This document shows, piece by piece, positions 1 to 8,449 of a stretch of DNA of 64,000 bases; position 1 is the stretch's first letter, and the number at the start of each line of letters is the position of its first letter. The stretch spans positions 744,001-808,000 of the forward strand of contig CP014773.1 of assembly GCA_001596135.1 (NCBI GenBank), in the 5' to 3' direction. Made by a program: the position numbers and the translations under genes. The stretch comes from Mucilaginibacter sp. PAMC 26640. GTDB taxonomy: Bacteria > Bacteroidota > Bacteroidia > Sphingobacteriales > Sphingobacteriaceae. The notes beneath the pieces were generated by a model that worked only from the letters and a program-made list of their open reading frames with translations, did not search any database and was not told the origin of the DNA.

Positions 1-1066
1 CGTTACCGGCGCTTTTCACCAGGGTTAGGCCAAGGTTCCAGGCATTATCAAAGGCCAGGGCCCCGCGGGAGCTACCGTTGCCTGCCGGGCCTGTCCCCCA
101 GGAGCAATTGGCGATATTTGCACCGTCCTCCAGCGCGTCCTGGATGGCTTTAAAACCCTGAAAATCGTTCGCATTCAGTGTGGAGACCGGGGTAAGCACT
201 TTATAATTATAAATGGTTGCCCCTGGGGCCATCCCGGGATATTGCGGGTCATCAGCGGCAATGATGCCTGCCACAGCAGTTCCATGGTAATGAGGGTTAC
301 CCCAGGCTTCCAGCGTATAATTCTTTCTTTGGATCACGCGGCCCCCGAAAGCCGGGTGCGCGGCAAATACCTCAGAATCGATAACAGCCACGACGATACC
401 TTTGCCGGTTTTTGAAAATCTGCTGCGGTAATCCGGGGCTTTAACCGCCGGTCCGGTAACGTCAACCTCAGCGACCAGCTGTCGCGGCAGGTCGAGCGCT
501 ACCACTTGCTCGTCGGCCGCCAAGTCGGCCAGAATGTCCGGCGAGGCAATCGAGCGGATGGTTTGGTTCAGCCAGCACAGTTCGTTGGCTTCGGGGGCTT
601 CAAGCAGTGAACGGTTCTTCAGTGCGTAGCTGTTCGCTACGCTTTTGCCCAGGAAAGCGACCAGTTCATTGGTCCTTTTAAGCACACGGTCCCGGTGATG
701 GGTCAGGTGCTGCTGCCGGACGATCTGACGGGCGTTCAACACCAAGTCGATGGGCGAGTCATTCACGCCCTTGATGGCCTGCAGAAGTTGCGCCCAGGCG
801 TTCGGGTCCTTCAGTCCGGCCTCCGCCGGTTCAAAGCTTTCACCATTTAATTCGATGACGCTCGAGGCGGCGCGGTCGGGCTGGTTGGACACGGCGGCGG
901 CATCTTCCAGGAAATCGGCCGCAGACTGGCGCAAGAGTGAAAGGTTGGCGTACAGGGAGACACAAAACTCGTCTGTAGCTTTTTGATGAAAGCTTTCGCC
1001 GTATTTGTTTTGTACGAAAGCGCGGGCTTTTTGACGGAACAACTGTTCTGGGTTTAAGGTAGGCAT
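1..1066 (-). CDS. S8 subtilisin-like serine peptidase, no signal peptide (3' end outside window)
   Basis: The frame is open from an ATG at 1066 to the window edge, giving 355 residues. The catalytic Asp is in AVIDSEV (D230), the His in YHGTAVAG (H261), and the oxyanion Asn in SAGN (N355). The catalytic Ser would lie beyond base 1. Residues 1-200 are an unusual N-terminal region; its last 60 residues resemble an I9-type propeptide (inferred). No signal peptide or membrane segment is visible, so a cytosolic protease is likely. It is divergent from the lectin/subtilase pair starting at 1231, with 164 bp between them. Family assignment is firm from the motifs; substrate is unknown. Confidence 0.88.
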   Translation of the reverse strand, partial: MPTLNPEQLFRQKARAFVQNKYGESFHQKATDEFCVSLYANLSLLRQSAADFLEDAAAVSNQPDRAASSVIELNGESFEPAEAGLKDPNAWAQLLQAIKGVNDSPIDLVLNARQIVRQQHLTHHRDRVLKRTNELVAFLGKSVANSYALKNRSLLEAPEANELCWLNQTIRSIASPDILADLAADEQVVALDLPRQLVAEVDVTGPAVKAPDYRSRFSKTGKGIVVAVIDSEVFAAHPAFGGRVIQRKNYTLEAWGNPHYHGTAVAGIIAADDPQYPGMAPGATIYNYKVLTPVSTLNANDFQGFKAIQDALEDGANIANCSWGTGPAGNGSSRGALAFDNAWNLGLTLVKSAGN

Positions 1067-1230
1067 ACGCGGATAAGTTAAGGTAAAAACGGCCGCCCCG
1101 GGCCAGGGCTAATGAAGGCGGCAGCAGGCTAAAAATAAGATTAAATATTTAAAAAAATAATCTTTTAATCGTTTGTTTTCAATAACTTAGGCATTAATAT
1201 CGGCTCATATTACGAACCTAATATTATCAC

Positions 1231-1620
1231 ATGACCTATTCGTTGTCACCTTCGGAATCAGCCACCGTTTTGGTGGATTCCGCAGCTTACTATTCTGCAG
1301 ATGAGCTGGCCGTTACGGCTGGTGAACCCTATGAATTTTCCTGTGATCCGGGCGAGACCTGGACCGACTGGTGGGTGAAAACCAATGCCGATGGCTATTG
1401 CAATCCCCTGGCCTCCCTTTGGGGCCAGCGCCTGCGCGGTACCAAGTGCTTTTGTATGTGCGGGGTTTATGACGAGGATGACCAAACGGCCTTTGCTATC
1501 GGCAGCCGCTTGCAGCTAACCGCCGGGCAGACCGGTAAGATCCGGTTCTTTGCCAACGACGCCCGGCATTTCTATTTCAACAACACGGGTGCGCTGCACC
1601 TGACCATCAAACGCATTTAA
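1231..1620 (+). CDS. LecA/PA-IL-like lectin-fold protein
   Basis: This 129-residue protein has no signal peptide. Its C-terminal half resembles Pseudomonas LecA (PA-IL): a Trp-Gly then Cys-rich segment at 63-79, and a NDxxxxYxNNTG motif at 109-120. The latter matches the LecA Ca2+/galactose loop, where Asp100, Asn107 and Asn108 bind calcium; the equivalents here are D110, N117 and N118. A carbohydrate- or calcium-binding role is therefore plausible. It lies 14 bp before a subtilase and is probably co-transcribed. The assignment rests on motif spacing and could instead reflect a generic jelly-roll fold. Confidence 0.7.
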   Translation: MTYSLSPSESATVLVDSAAYYSADELAVTAGEPYEFSCDPGETWTDWWVKTNADGYCNPLASLWGQRLRGTKCFCMCGVYDEDDQTAFAIGSRLQLTAGQTGKIRFFANDARHFYFNNTGALHLTIKRI

Positions 1621-1634
1621 ACCCTTCACGAAAT

Positions 1635-3014
1635 ATGAAAAATGCATTTTTTATTCAGCAAAGCGATGGCACGGCCAGGTATACCGATACGGCCGGTTTT
1701 TTAGAGGATGCCTCCAACCCCTGGGATCAGGCGCACCAGCTGCGCGTTGACGACCCGACGATCCGGTATGCAGAGCCAAACCTGGCCGACAATAACCCGC
1801 TGTTGAGGCAGGTTCAACAATTGCCCAATGAACCCGGGCTGGAAAGCGATCTGCCGGCCGATGAATACGACCAGGTATGGCCGTTCCCTTCTAAGCCTGG
1901 CCGGCCCTCGCAGCCGGATAAGATGATTTGGCACCTGCAGGATGCCTTCGCGCAATTGCGGTCGGCTTGGGTTAAGGAGGATACGAGCAACCAGTTGATT
2001 CGGGTGGCACACTTTGATACCGGTTACGATCCTAAGCATATTAGTTTTCCTAAGGATAATATCGAGTTCGACCTGCAATGGAACTTTATTGAAGATCAGC
2101 AATCCGCCGAGGACCTGGGTTCTGAAGGCTGGCTGAACCAGACTGGACACGGAACGGGGACATTGTCAATCCTGGCCGGCAAAGAGGTCGACCTCCCGAA
2201 TTATGGGGAATTTAAAGGTTTTTTAGGAATTCATCACAATATTAAGATCGTGCCGTTCCGCATCTCGCGCAGTGTAATCCTCTGGAAGAATGATGCTTTC
2301 GCGGAGGCCCTGAATAAGGTGATCGATTATTACGACGATGAAAGCAAGCGCTGCCATGTGGTGACAATGAGCATGGGAGGGCTGCCGTCCAAAGCCTGGG
2401 CCGATGCGGTAAACCGCGCCTATGAGAAAGGAATATTTATCGTGACCGCGGCGGGCAATAATATCAACCGCATGACGCCCAGCACGCTGGTCTATCCGGC
2501 GCGTTTTCCAAGGGTAACGGCTGCTTGCGGGGTAACCTATGATTATTCGCCCTATTATAAACCATTTGGTGTATCCACGCTCAAAGTAATGGAGGGCAAT
2601 TTCGGGCCCCGGGCGGCAATGGGTAAGGCCATGGCAGCGTTTACGCCAAATGTGCCCTGGGCCGAATGGCACCAGGAGGCAACGGTACGCATTAATGGCG
2701 CAGGCACTTCTTCAGCTACCCCCCAAATCGCTGCGGCGGCCGCGCTGTATTACCAACGCTATTATACCGAGCTAATGGCTATGCCAAAGGGCTGGCAGCG
2801 GGTGGAGACGATCCGCGGGGCAATGTATGGTTCGGCCGCCAAAAAGATCAAGGCGGGTTACCAGAATGATGTAGAACTTTACTTCGGTAATGGTATTCTA
2901 CAAGCCAGCGCCATGCTGGAGGTCAAGCCGGCAGATGTCAATATTCAGGAAACGCCGCCAGTGGAGGTATCCTGGGCCTTTCTCAAGCTGATCACAGGGA
3001 CAGGTTTGCTGTAG
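1635..3014 (+). CDS. S8 subtilisin-like serine peptidase, complete triad
   Basis: A 459-residue subtilase with a complete triad: Asp128 in AHFDTG, His172 in GHGTGT, Ser359 in GTSSATP, plus oxyanion Asn275 in AAGNN. The first 110 residues have no hydrophobic signal and may act as a propeptide or targeting region. The catalytic domain ends near residue 400. The gene sits 14 bp after the LecA-like gene and 15 bp before a 73-residue protein, so the three are probably one operon. Lack of a signal peptide suggests an intracellular protease. It differs from the first subtilase in N-terminal architecture, so the two are not simple duplicates. Confidence 0.92.
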   Translation: MKNAFFIQQSDGTARYTDTAGFLEDASNPWDQAHQLRVDDPTIRYAEPNLADNNPLLRQVQQLPNEPGLESDLPADEYDQVWPFPSKPGRPSQPDKMIWHLQDAFAQLRSAWVKEDTSNQLIRVAHFDTGYDPKHISFPKDNIEFDLQWNFIEDQQSAEDLGSEGWLNQTGHGTGTLSILAGKEVDLPNYGEFKGFLGIHHNIKIVPFRISRSVILWKNDAFAEALNKVIDYYDDESKRCHVVTMSMGGLPSKAWADAVNRAYEKGIFIVTAAGNNINRMTPSTLVYPARFPRVTAACGVTYDYSPYYKPFGVSTLKVMEGNFGPRAAMGKAMAAFTPNVPWAEWHQEATVRINGAGTSSATPQIAAAAALYYQRYYTELMAMPKGWQRVETIRGAMYGSAAKKIKAGYQNDVELYFGNGILQASAMLEVKPADVNIQETPPVEVSWAFLKLITGTGLL

Positions 3015-3029
3015 GATGCGGGGGATGAA

Positions 3030-3251
3030 ATGGCCCTGGAGATGTTTGGCGTGGAGATCCTGCAACTAATTGCCAAATCCATGTCACTGCAAAACTTACT
3101 GGAGAATGAGGAAAAGGACTATACTGACCTGACACCCAAAGAGCAGCAGACTTTATGGGCAATTATCCTGGAACTGCCGGACAGTTCGCAGGCATTGAAG
3201 CAGTTCATCCTGAAAAACGGCCTGGTATCGGTGGTGCCGGTGAAAAAGTAG
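3030..3251 (+). CDS. small hypothetical protein, third gene of the subtilase operon
   Basis: A 73-residue protein that I do not recognise. It is predicted largely helical, with acidic stretches (LENEEKDYTDLTPKEQ) and an LPDSSQALKQFIL segment. No signal peptide or metal motif is visible. The ATG at 3030 follows the subtilase stop by 15 bp, and codon use resembles its G+C-rich neighbours, which supports it as a real co-transcribed gene. An adaptor or regulator of the protease would fit the position but is only inferred. Confidence 0.6.
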   Translation: MALEMFGVEILQLIAKSMSLQNLLENEEKDYTDLTPKEQQTLWAIILELPDSSQALKQFILKNGLVSVVPVKK

Positions 3252-3340
3252 CCAGGTGACGATAAGTTACATTAAATAAAAAATCTAGTCACGTAACAAC
3301 ATCATCACCCAAATAGAATCGACGTTAGTTGAGTTACGGA

Positions 3341-3371
3341 TCAGCGCCCCCCCCCCGCGGGGGGGCGCTGA
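3341..3371. terminator. very strong G+C hairpin ending the subtilase operon
   Basis: A 13-bp perfect stem: TCAGCGC followed by a run of Cs (ten in total) pairs with a run of seven Gs and CGCTGA. It lies 90 bp after the last gene of the operon. There is no good U-tract on the plus strand (ATTGTTGC follows), so termination is probable rather than certain. The C10 run is a likely slippage site. Confidence 0.5.
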
Positions 3372-3405
3372 TTGTTGCTATTGTAGGATTTTTGCCAAAC
3401 GCTAT

Positions 3406-3434
3406 GCATAATCTAGTACTTAATTAGATTATGC
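3406..3434. repeat. 10-bp perfect inverted repeat (GCATAATCTA / TAGATTATGC)
   Basis: The arms are 3406-3415 and 3425-3434, separated by 9 bases. The low G+C stem without a T-run looks more like a protein-binding dyad or relic element end than a terminator. No adjacent gene start explains it. Confidence 0.5.
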
Positions 3435-3737
3435 AAGCTGGTTGATGCCACTTGGCCAATTTTAAACTGAACCCCTTTAATGTTTAAGTTCTGAATGCTT
3501 ATTGATACCCTGGCAATTCAGGTGCCATTGACTACCTCGTTCCGAGGAGGCAATAAATCGATTCCGTAATATTTTGATCAGCCTGATTAATTGATTTAAA
3601 AAACGATTTGAAGAACCAACCACACAAATCGGCGCTTTAGCGCCTACAGAATTGCATGGTCAAGCCTTCCGGAATCTCCAACCATATGCTTATGCTCCGC
3701 TAAACATGACGTATGTTATTAGGCCAAATGCGGGCTT

Positions 3738-4781
3738 CTACTTTAATATTAGCTTTCTAACCATTCTGCTGTCGGTAAAATAGATCGTGCTTTCGTCTTT
3801 TGAAAGTGCAAGATAAAGTGCATGCACATCAGCACTGCTTCCAACGCCATCGCGGCCATCACTTACGGTACGCGGGCCTACCAGAAGGGTTACCTTATTG
3901 TTTGTGATGCTGTAGATTTTACCGCCACTGGTTAAATAGAGCGTACGACTATCTCTATTGGCTATGATATCTTCTACCCCGCCCTCAAAAGCAGGTGCAA
4001 CTCTTGATAGCTGGCCGGAAGGCGTATACTTATACAAATGCGAATTGTTGACTACAAGATATTTTACACCGTTGTATGCCGAAAATATTTTTGAAACCAC
4101 CGGGAAATTGCGATCATAGCTATCCAAACTATCAAGAGGTAGATAATATGTATTTACGCCTTGCTTACCATTCGGCAAAAACTGCTCAATAAATCCCTTA
4201 ATGCCTTTGGCGGTATACTCCAGCCCGCAAGTCCAATAATAGTTGTGGTAAGGATCATCAGAAAACCCTCCATAATTCGCGTTCTTGCTTGCTTTCACTG
4301 CAATGGTTGCCCCACCTGGTTTCCAAATCCAAAACTTATATTTATAATCATAGTGCGATTGGAAGGCAAAAATAGCCACGGTGCCATCCTCAGCCTGTTC
4401 TACATCATAGGGGTTTAATAATTTTGAACCATCCCTTGCGCTGGGCACACCAAGTGTTGATACCAACCCCTCCTGCGTAACCACCCTGATTTTATTGTTC
4501 CTTACATCAGCTACAAAAAGTTTGTTGTCGTTTGTTAAAGTGATCCCGAACAAGCCTGTAAACAGCGCTTGTTGCCCGGGGCCATCCCGGTACCCGTCGA
4601 TATTCCATTTACCTGCCATTGTTACAACAGTAAGTGGTTTTACCCCTGTGGATGATAAGGGTTGGGCTGCCTGCAATGCCATCAACCTCTCCGGTTCAGC
4701 AACCTTTGGAGCATCTTTTTTACAAGCGCTTAATGCGATGAGCAACAGGCTAAAAATTGTATAGGTAACATTTTTTTTCAT
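3738..4781 (-). CDS. NHL-repeat lipoprotein, paralogue A (outside the island)
   Basis: A 347-residue lipoprotein. The signal peptide ends with lipobox LSAC (Cys20) followed by KKD, so it is lipid-anchored and probably faces the periplasm or surface. Residues 50-110 form an NHL repeat (DGPGQQALF, GITLTNDNKLFVAD, NNKIRVVTQEG). The C-terminal part has DGRDGVGSSADVHA, YFTD and a terminal VRKLILK, as in the four other copies here. These look like the opening and closing blades of a beta-propeller. It groups with paralogues B and D by the shared YNGVKYLVVN motif. Ligand unknown; NHL propellers usually bind proteins or ligands rather than catalyse. Confidence 0.85.
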   Translation of the reverse strand: MKKNVTYTIFSLLLIALSACKKDAPKVAEPERLMALQAAQPLSSTGVKPLTVVTMAGKWNIDGYRDGPGQQALFTGLFGITLTNDNKLFVADVRNNKIRVVTQEGLVSTLGVPSARDGSKLLNPYDVEQAEDGTVAIFAFQSHYDYKYKFWIWKPGGATIAVKASKNANYGGFSDDPYHNYYWTCGLEYTAKGIKGFIEQFLPNGKQGVNTYYLPLDSLDSYDRNFPVVSKIFSAYNGVKYLVVNNSHLYKYTPSGQLSRVAPAFEGGVEDIIANRDSRTLYLTSGGKIYSITNNKVTLLVGPRTVSDGRDGVGSSADVHALYLALSKDESTIYFTDSRMVRKLILK

Positions 4782-4811
4782 GGGTTTACTTATTGGTAAT
4801 GTAAGTTACCG

Positions 4812-4817
4812 CGAATA
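4812..4817 (-). promoter_or_regulatory. -7-like element upstream of NHL paralogue A
   Basis: On the minus strand TATTCG lies 36 nt before the ATG and is followed by CGGTAAC. Paralogues C and E have the same type of element at 37 nt, followed by a similar GTTAA leader. It resembles the Bacteroidota -7 box TAnnTTTG. The -33 box is not clear. Confidence 0.4.
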
Positions 4818-4945
4818 GAACCACCTTACAAGATGCAGGAAGATAATGTATACCAGATGACCGTTTTGTGTAAACAAATGTTCCGCCACTATGGGCAGAT
4901 AAAAAGAGGAGATTAAAAAAAGATCTGCAATAAGCAGGCCTTTAG

Positions 4946-5185
4946 AAGACTTTAGCGGATGCCTATAAACAAGCTGCTCCAGCGAATCTACCGTTAGCAG
5001 TTGAACCCATCCAATTACCGAACCTTACAGCACAGGCCTTAATTGAAGAATTTACTTGCAATTTTGGTAGTTATTCCTGTGCAGACCTATTGAACGTGTC
5101 AGACTATGAAATAAATCCTATAATAACGGTTATTTTTCGGGCTACCATCCGTTCAGGAAAGGATATAACCTTCAATTTACCTTAG
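4946..5185 (+). pseudogene. orphan open frame, possible 3' gene remnant
   Basis: An 80-codon frame (79 residues and TAG) opens directly after an in-frame stop and has no start codon. It reads ...LIEEFTCNFGSYSCADLLN... then ...ATIRSGKDITFNLP and stop, which looks protein-like but matches nothing I know. It lies between NHL paralogue A and the left attachment site, so it may be the tail of a gene lost in rearrangement. A frame of this length by chance cannot be excluded. Confidence 0.3.
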
Positions 5186-5280
5186 AACCTGCGATAAGCC
5201 GTGTGCCCAAATTTAAAATACTAATTGCAAAAACTTTGTTCACAGGACATCGAACTATATGGAAATTGTATGTAAATAAA

Positions 5281-5313
5281 AAAAGCACCTACAATTTTCA
5301 TTGTAAGTGCTTC
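5281..5313 (-). terminator. displaced tRNA-Val terminator
   Basis: On the minus strand a 13-bp stem with one mismatch (AAGCACTTACAAT / ATTGTAGGTGCTT, 4-nt loop) is followed by seven Ts. It lies immediately beyond the tRNA-Val 3' fragment at 5320-5346, exactly where the terminator of an undisturbed tRNA-Val would be. This is best read as the original chromosomal terminator, separated from the tRNA by the island. Confidence 0.7.
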
Positions 5314-5319
5314 AAAATG

Positions 5320-5346
5320 TGTGGGAGTTACTGGGTTCGAACCAGT
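5320..5346 (-). repeat. left attachment site: 27-bp copy of tRNA-Val 3' end
   Basis: Exactly identical to 25526-25552 over 27 bp, offset 20,206. It covers the T-arm and 3' acceptor strand of tRNA-Val (GGGTTCGAACC and the strand giving AACTCCC). The match ends within the T-stem, so this copy cannot be a functional tRNA. It is the expected product of integrase-mediated insertion at a tRNA 3' end. Confidence 0.88.
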
Positions 5347-5643
5347 TCCTGTATATCATTGATTATCAAAACCCTTTGAAGAAATCCTTCGAGCAGGTAG
5401 TCGATTAGGTGAACCATTTATTGACAATAGCAAATATAGGCAAAATGAATTAAATTGAATTGTTAAGTAAAATAATTTAATACGGGGTGGACGTGTCCAT
5501 AATTTTCGACAATAACTTTACAAGGAAGAATTTTGCCAAGGTGTTACTTGTTTCCCAGTTTCCGGCCAATATGATATACATGCTTAAGTATAAGCTTCCG
5601 ATTGTTGTTTATGATCGCTCAATTTACTTCATAAACCAATTTT

Positions 5644-6723
5644 ATGAAACCAAATATTTACACACTGCTTTTCTGCGGATTACTGGCGCTAAGCGCCTGC
5701 CGGAAAGATGCGTTCAAACAACCATCGATCACACAAAATGTTAACGGCTCTGACGACCAGTCGATAATAGCGGCTGTAAACGAAAATTACCTGCCGTTAA
5801 CCGTTAAAACCATCGCCGGGAATGCCGGAACTAAAGGTTATGTGGACGGAACGGGTAAAAATGCATTGTTTAACCCGTTGTGGGGCATTGAGCTTACCGA
5901 TGACGGCAACCTGTATGTGGCCGACATATTTAATAATAAGATACGTAAGGTTACCCAGGAGGGTGTCGTAACTACTGTAAAGATACCGCTGCGGCCCGAC
6001 CGTACATCATTGCGAAACCCGGCTGTGATTAAAATCTCGAAGGATGGAACGATGAACATTTTGGCATTGGAATACACCCATCAATTTAAATATAAGATAT
6101 GGATTGTAAAGCCTGACGGCAAGCTTTTTAACCCAGAGGTACGAAGTAACGAATTTTTTTGCGATATGTCTAAAGATCCCTATAACGACTTTTACTGGAT
6201 ATGCGGCGGAATTGCAGATTTCGGCGGGACGCATGGCGGAACTAAAGGGGTGATAGCGAAGTTTTTGCTCGATGCTAAAGACAGTTTGGGTACAGACCCT
6301 TATAGCCCGGATAAAGATAAGCTTGTGCAATATTACGACCAGCAATACCCTGACATTACAAGCATTTTTTGCGGATATAATGGCGTTAAGTACTTAGTTG
6401 TAAATCAAAAGCATATCTACAAGCTTACAAAGTCGGGAGAATTTACGCAGTTATTTAAAAATTATAATTTTGAGGGTATTTACAGCATCGTGGCGAATAA
6501 GGATAGCCGTACCTTATATGTTGCAGACGGCGGGCGTATAGTGGCCATCAGCAACAATAAGGTTCAATACCTTGTAGGTCCGCACCCGGACTATAAGGGT
6601 CGCGACGGCGTGGGCAGCAGCGCAGACATCAGGGCTCACCACATGGTTTTATCCCCGGATGAAAGAACCCTTTATTTTACCGACTATGCCTATTGCACCG
6701 TCCGCAAGCTACTGTTAAGATAA
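5644..6723 (+). CDS. NHL-repeat lipoprotein, paralogue B
   Basis: A 359-residue lipoprotein with lipobox LSAC at residues 16-19, followed by RKD. An NHL repeat is at about 55-110 (DGTGKNALF, GIELTDDGNLYVAD, NNKIRKVTQEG). The C-terminus has KGRDGVGSSADIRA, LYFTD and terminal TVRKLLLR. It is closest to paralogues A and D by YNGVKYLVVN and KDSRTLYV. It is the first gene inside the left attachment site and is fully intact. It is convergent with paralogue C, with 60 bp between them. Cell-surface or periplasmic beta-propeller; ligand unknown. Confidence 0.85.
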   Translation: MKPNIYTLLFCGLLALSACRKDAFKQPSITQNVNGSDDQSIIAAVNENYLPLTVKTIAGNAGTKGYVDGTGKNALFNPLWGIELTDDGNLYVADIFNNKIRKVTQEGVVTTVKIPLRPDRTSLRNPAVIKISKDGTMNILALEYTHQFKYKIWIVKPDGKLFNPEVRSNEFFCDMSKDPYNDFYWICGGIADFGGTHGGTKGVIAKFLLDAKDSLGTDPYSPDKDKLVQYYDQQYPDITSIFCGYNGVKYLVVNQKHIYKLTKSGEFTQLFKNYNFEGIYSIVANKDSRTLYVADGGRIVAISNNKVQYLVGPHPDYKGRDGVGSSADIRAHHMVLSPDERTLYFTDYAYCTVRKLLLR

Positions 6724-6783
6724 AAACCCCAGTCAAATGGCTGTTCGAATATCTTTAATAAAATGTAACAGCACTTTAAACGA

Positions 6784-7818
6784 TTACTTAAGCATTATCT
6801 TACGGATAGTGTTTGTCACGTTGTCGGAAAAATAAAGGCTGTTTTCATGATCTCCCAACGCCAGGCTGAAAGCATGCACGTCTGCTTTAAGGCCCACACC
6901 ATCTCGTCCATCAGGTGTAGCACTGTTCGGCCTTGCAAGTAGTGTTAACTTACCATTCTCGATCTTAAAGATTTGTCCTTCGGATGCTAGGTACATACTA
7001 CGGCTATCGGCGTTTAAAACAAGACTGGTAATGCGTTTAAATTTAAAGTCGGGATAAAGCTGTGCGGTTACTCCCCCGGGTGTGTATTTAAAAATGCGGG
7101 AATCTGTAGCAAAATATATTACTTTATTTCTGCCAACGAATAATCCTCTGAAGCTTGACCCTCTTCCTCGTTCATTTGAGTTCAGCAAACTACTGTTAAA
7201 CGGAACAATATCCCGTCCGGTTGAACCATTGGTATTGGCTATATGTTTTTCAATTATAACGTATTCCGAAAACCAAAAAAAGTCTTCGTAAGGGTCTTTT
7301 GCCAATGCACCAAGACCCGTATAAGTGTTCCCATCTCCTGCTACAAAAACACCATTTTTATCGAAAATGTAAGATAAGCCTGCCTGATCAACGAGATAAC
7401 TGAGAATATGTACACTACCAGCATTATCTATGCCAACAGACGTCGGACCTTGAACTGGAAAATTTTCTGGGGCTTTCAAATTCAGTGTTGTAACGTTGCC
7501 ATCTGATGTTAATTTACGGATAGCATTATTGTTTTTGTCAGCAATGTAAAGAGTTCCATCAGTAATCATTTGTATACCGAGGGGTGTGTTGAAATGAGCA
7601 GTTCTTGCAGTCCCATCCGCGAAGCCAGGACTGTTAGGCACGCCCGCTACCGTACTTACCATATTTGATGCCGTTAATTCGCTTATTGATAATATACCCG
7701 ACTTAGTTGTCTTTTCTAAAGGGCCCGATAACTGGTCTTCTTTTTTACAGCTTTGTGTGATAAATAACCCACAAGTAAATGAGGTTAGAACTGCTATTTT
7801 AATAAATGTGTATTTCAT
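6784..7818 (-). CDS. NHL-repeat lipoprotein, paralogue C
   Basis: A 344-residue protein with a signal peptide ending TQSC followed by KKE, so an SPII lipoprotein. An NHL repeat is at 55-110 (FADGTARTAHFNTPLGIQ, DGTLYIADKNNNAIRKLT). The C-terminus has DGRDGVGLKADVHA, LYFSD and NTIRKIMLK. With paralogue E it forms a second subfamily, sharing AKDPYE, RGLFVGRN and FKYTP. Intact despite decay of surrounding genes. Ligand unknown. Confidence 0.85.
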   Translation of the reverse strand: MKYTFIKIAVLTSFTCGLFITQSCKKEDQLSGPLEKTTKSGILSISELTASNMVSTVAGVPNSPGFADGTARTAHFNTPLGIQMITDGTLYIADKNNNAIRKLTSDGNVTTLNLKAPENFPVQGPTSVGIDNAGSVHILSYLVDQAGLSYIFDKNGVFVAGDGNTYTGLGALAKDPYEDFFWFSEYVIIEKHIANTNGSTGRDIVPFNSSLLNSNERGRGSSFRGLFVGRNKVIYFATDSRIFKYTPGGVTAQLYPDFKFKRITSLVLNADSRSMYLASEGQIFKIENGKLTLLARPNSATPDGRDGVGLKADVHAFSLALGDHENSLYFSDNVTNTIRKIMLK

Positions 7819-7849
7819 ATTAAATTTAACTGGTAGGTAAATTTAACTG

Positions 7850-7855
7850 CAAAAT
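7850..7855 (-). promoter_or_regulatory. -7-like element upstream of NHL paralogue C
   Basis: On the minus strand ATTTTG sits 37 nt before the ATG and is followed by CAGTTAAATTT. Paralogue E has TATTTG then TAGTTAAGTTT at exactly the same distance. The shared leader supports a common promoter for this subfamily. Confidence 0.45.
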
Positions 7856-8115
7856 TGCTAGTTTTTTTGGCACATCATCGAGTGTGCAAATTATGTACTT
7901 ATTGGTCTATTTATGTGATAAGCTTGAGTTTAAATGTAAATTATTAAGCTTCAATAACATTTTCTTTTATGGGCAATCAAGAATATGGAATACAAGCAAT
8001 GAGCTTCAGGAAGTCAATCTTACAAGTTAAAGATAAAGTTACAATCAAAATAACGGATAGAAGCAAGAAAAATATTGCAGAAAAGGGTTCGCAAGAAGAC
8101 AATCATATATCAAAT

Positions 8116-8297
8116 CAATACTGGCAAGCAAAATTAACCAGTTTAGCCAGAAACGGTATTTAACACTCACGTACCTCTCCCTCTAAGGTAGTATCAAAAA
8201 CTTTAGAGCTTTCACGGCATAAATCCGCGATGCCTACGCTCCCCCCCTTTGTTCCATGTCCCTAAAAGTTTGTTAATCGCCAAATTACCGTTATTCC
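8116..8297. repeat. diverged dispersed repeat, copy 1 (about 180 bp)
   Basis: Clearly related to 19606-19784: both start CAATACTGGCAAG, share GAAACGGT, ACTTTAGAGC and TTCACGGCATAAA, then CCTAAAAGTTTGTT and TTATTCC. The second copy lies directly upstream of the ardC-type pseudogene, so this copy may mark a lost antirestriction module or be a conserved leader. No protein is conserved across it. Confidence 0.65.
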
Positions 8298-8449
8298 AGC
8301 AACTCTGCGTGAAAGACAATAGAACATTATTATTTTAAGAGGGCGAAGTAAAATCCGCTGAAGGGTTGAGTAACGGATTCAAAACCCTGCTTAGGTTTAA
8401 TATTTTCATCACAACATTATATATAATTATGTATTAAATAGTAACAAGC

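Larger units (their letters stand above)
3252..3737. other. intergenic region with G+C-rich hairpin, second inverted repeat and small palindrome
   Basis: No convincing gene. It holds the hairpin at 3341-3371, an inverted repeat at 3406-3434, and a short palindrome GGCGCTTTAGCGCC near 3632. Base composition falls from G+C-rich to A+T-rich across this stretch, marking the edge of the protease cassette. Confidence 0.6.

Noticed and set aside
5320..5346. A second tRNA-Val gene
   Set aside because: Only the T-arm and acceptor 3' strand are present; no D-arm or anticodon. It is an attachment-site copy.
7969..8163. 64-codon plus-strand gene
   Set aside because: Its 3' part lies in the dispersed repeat shared with 19606-19784, and the frame is not conserved there.
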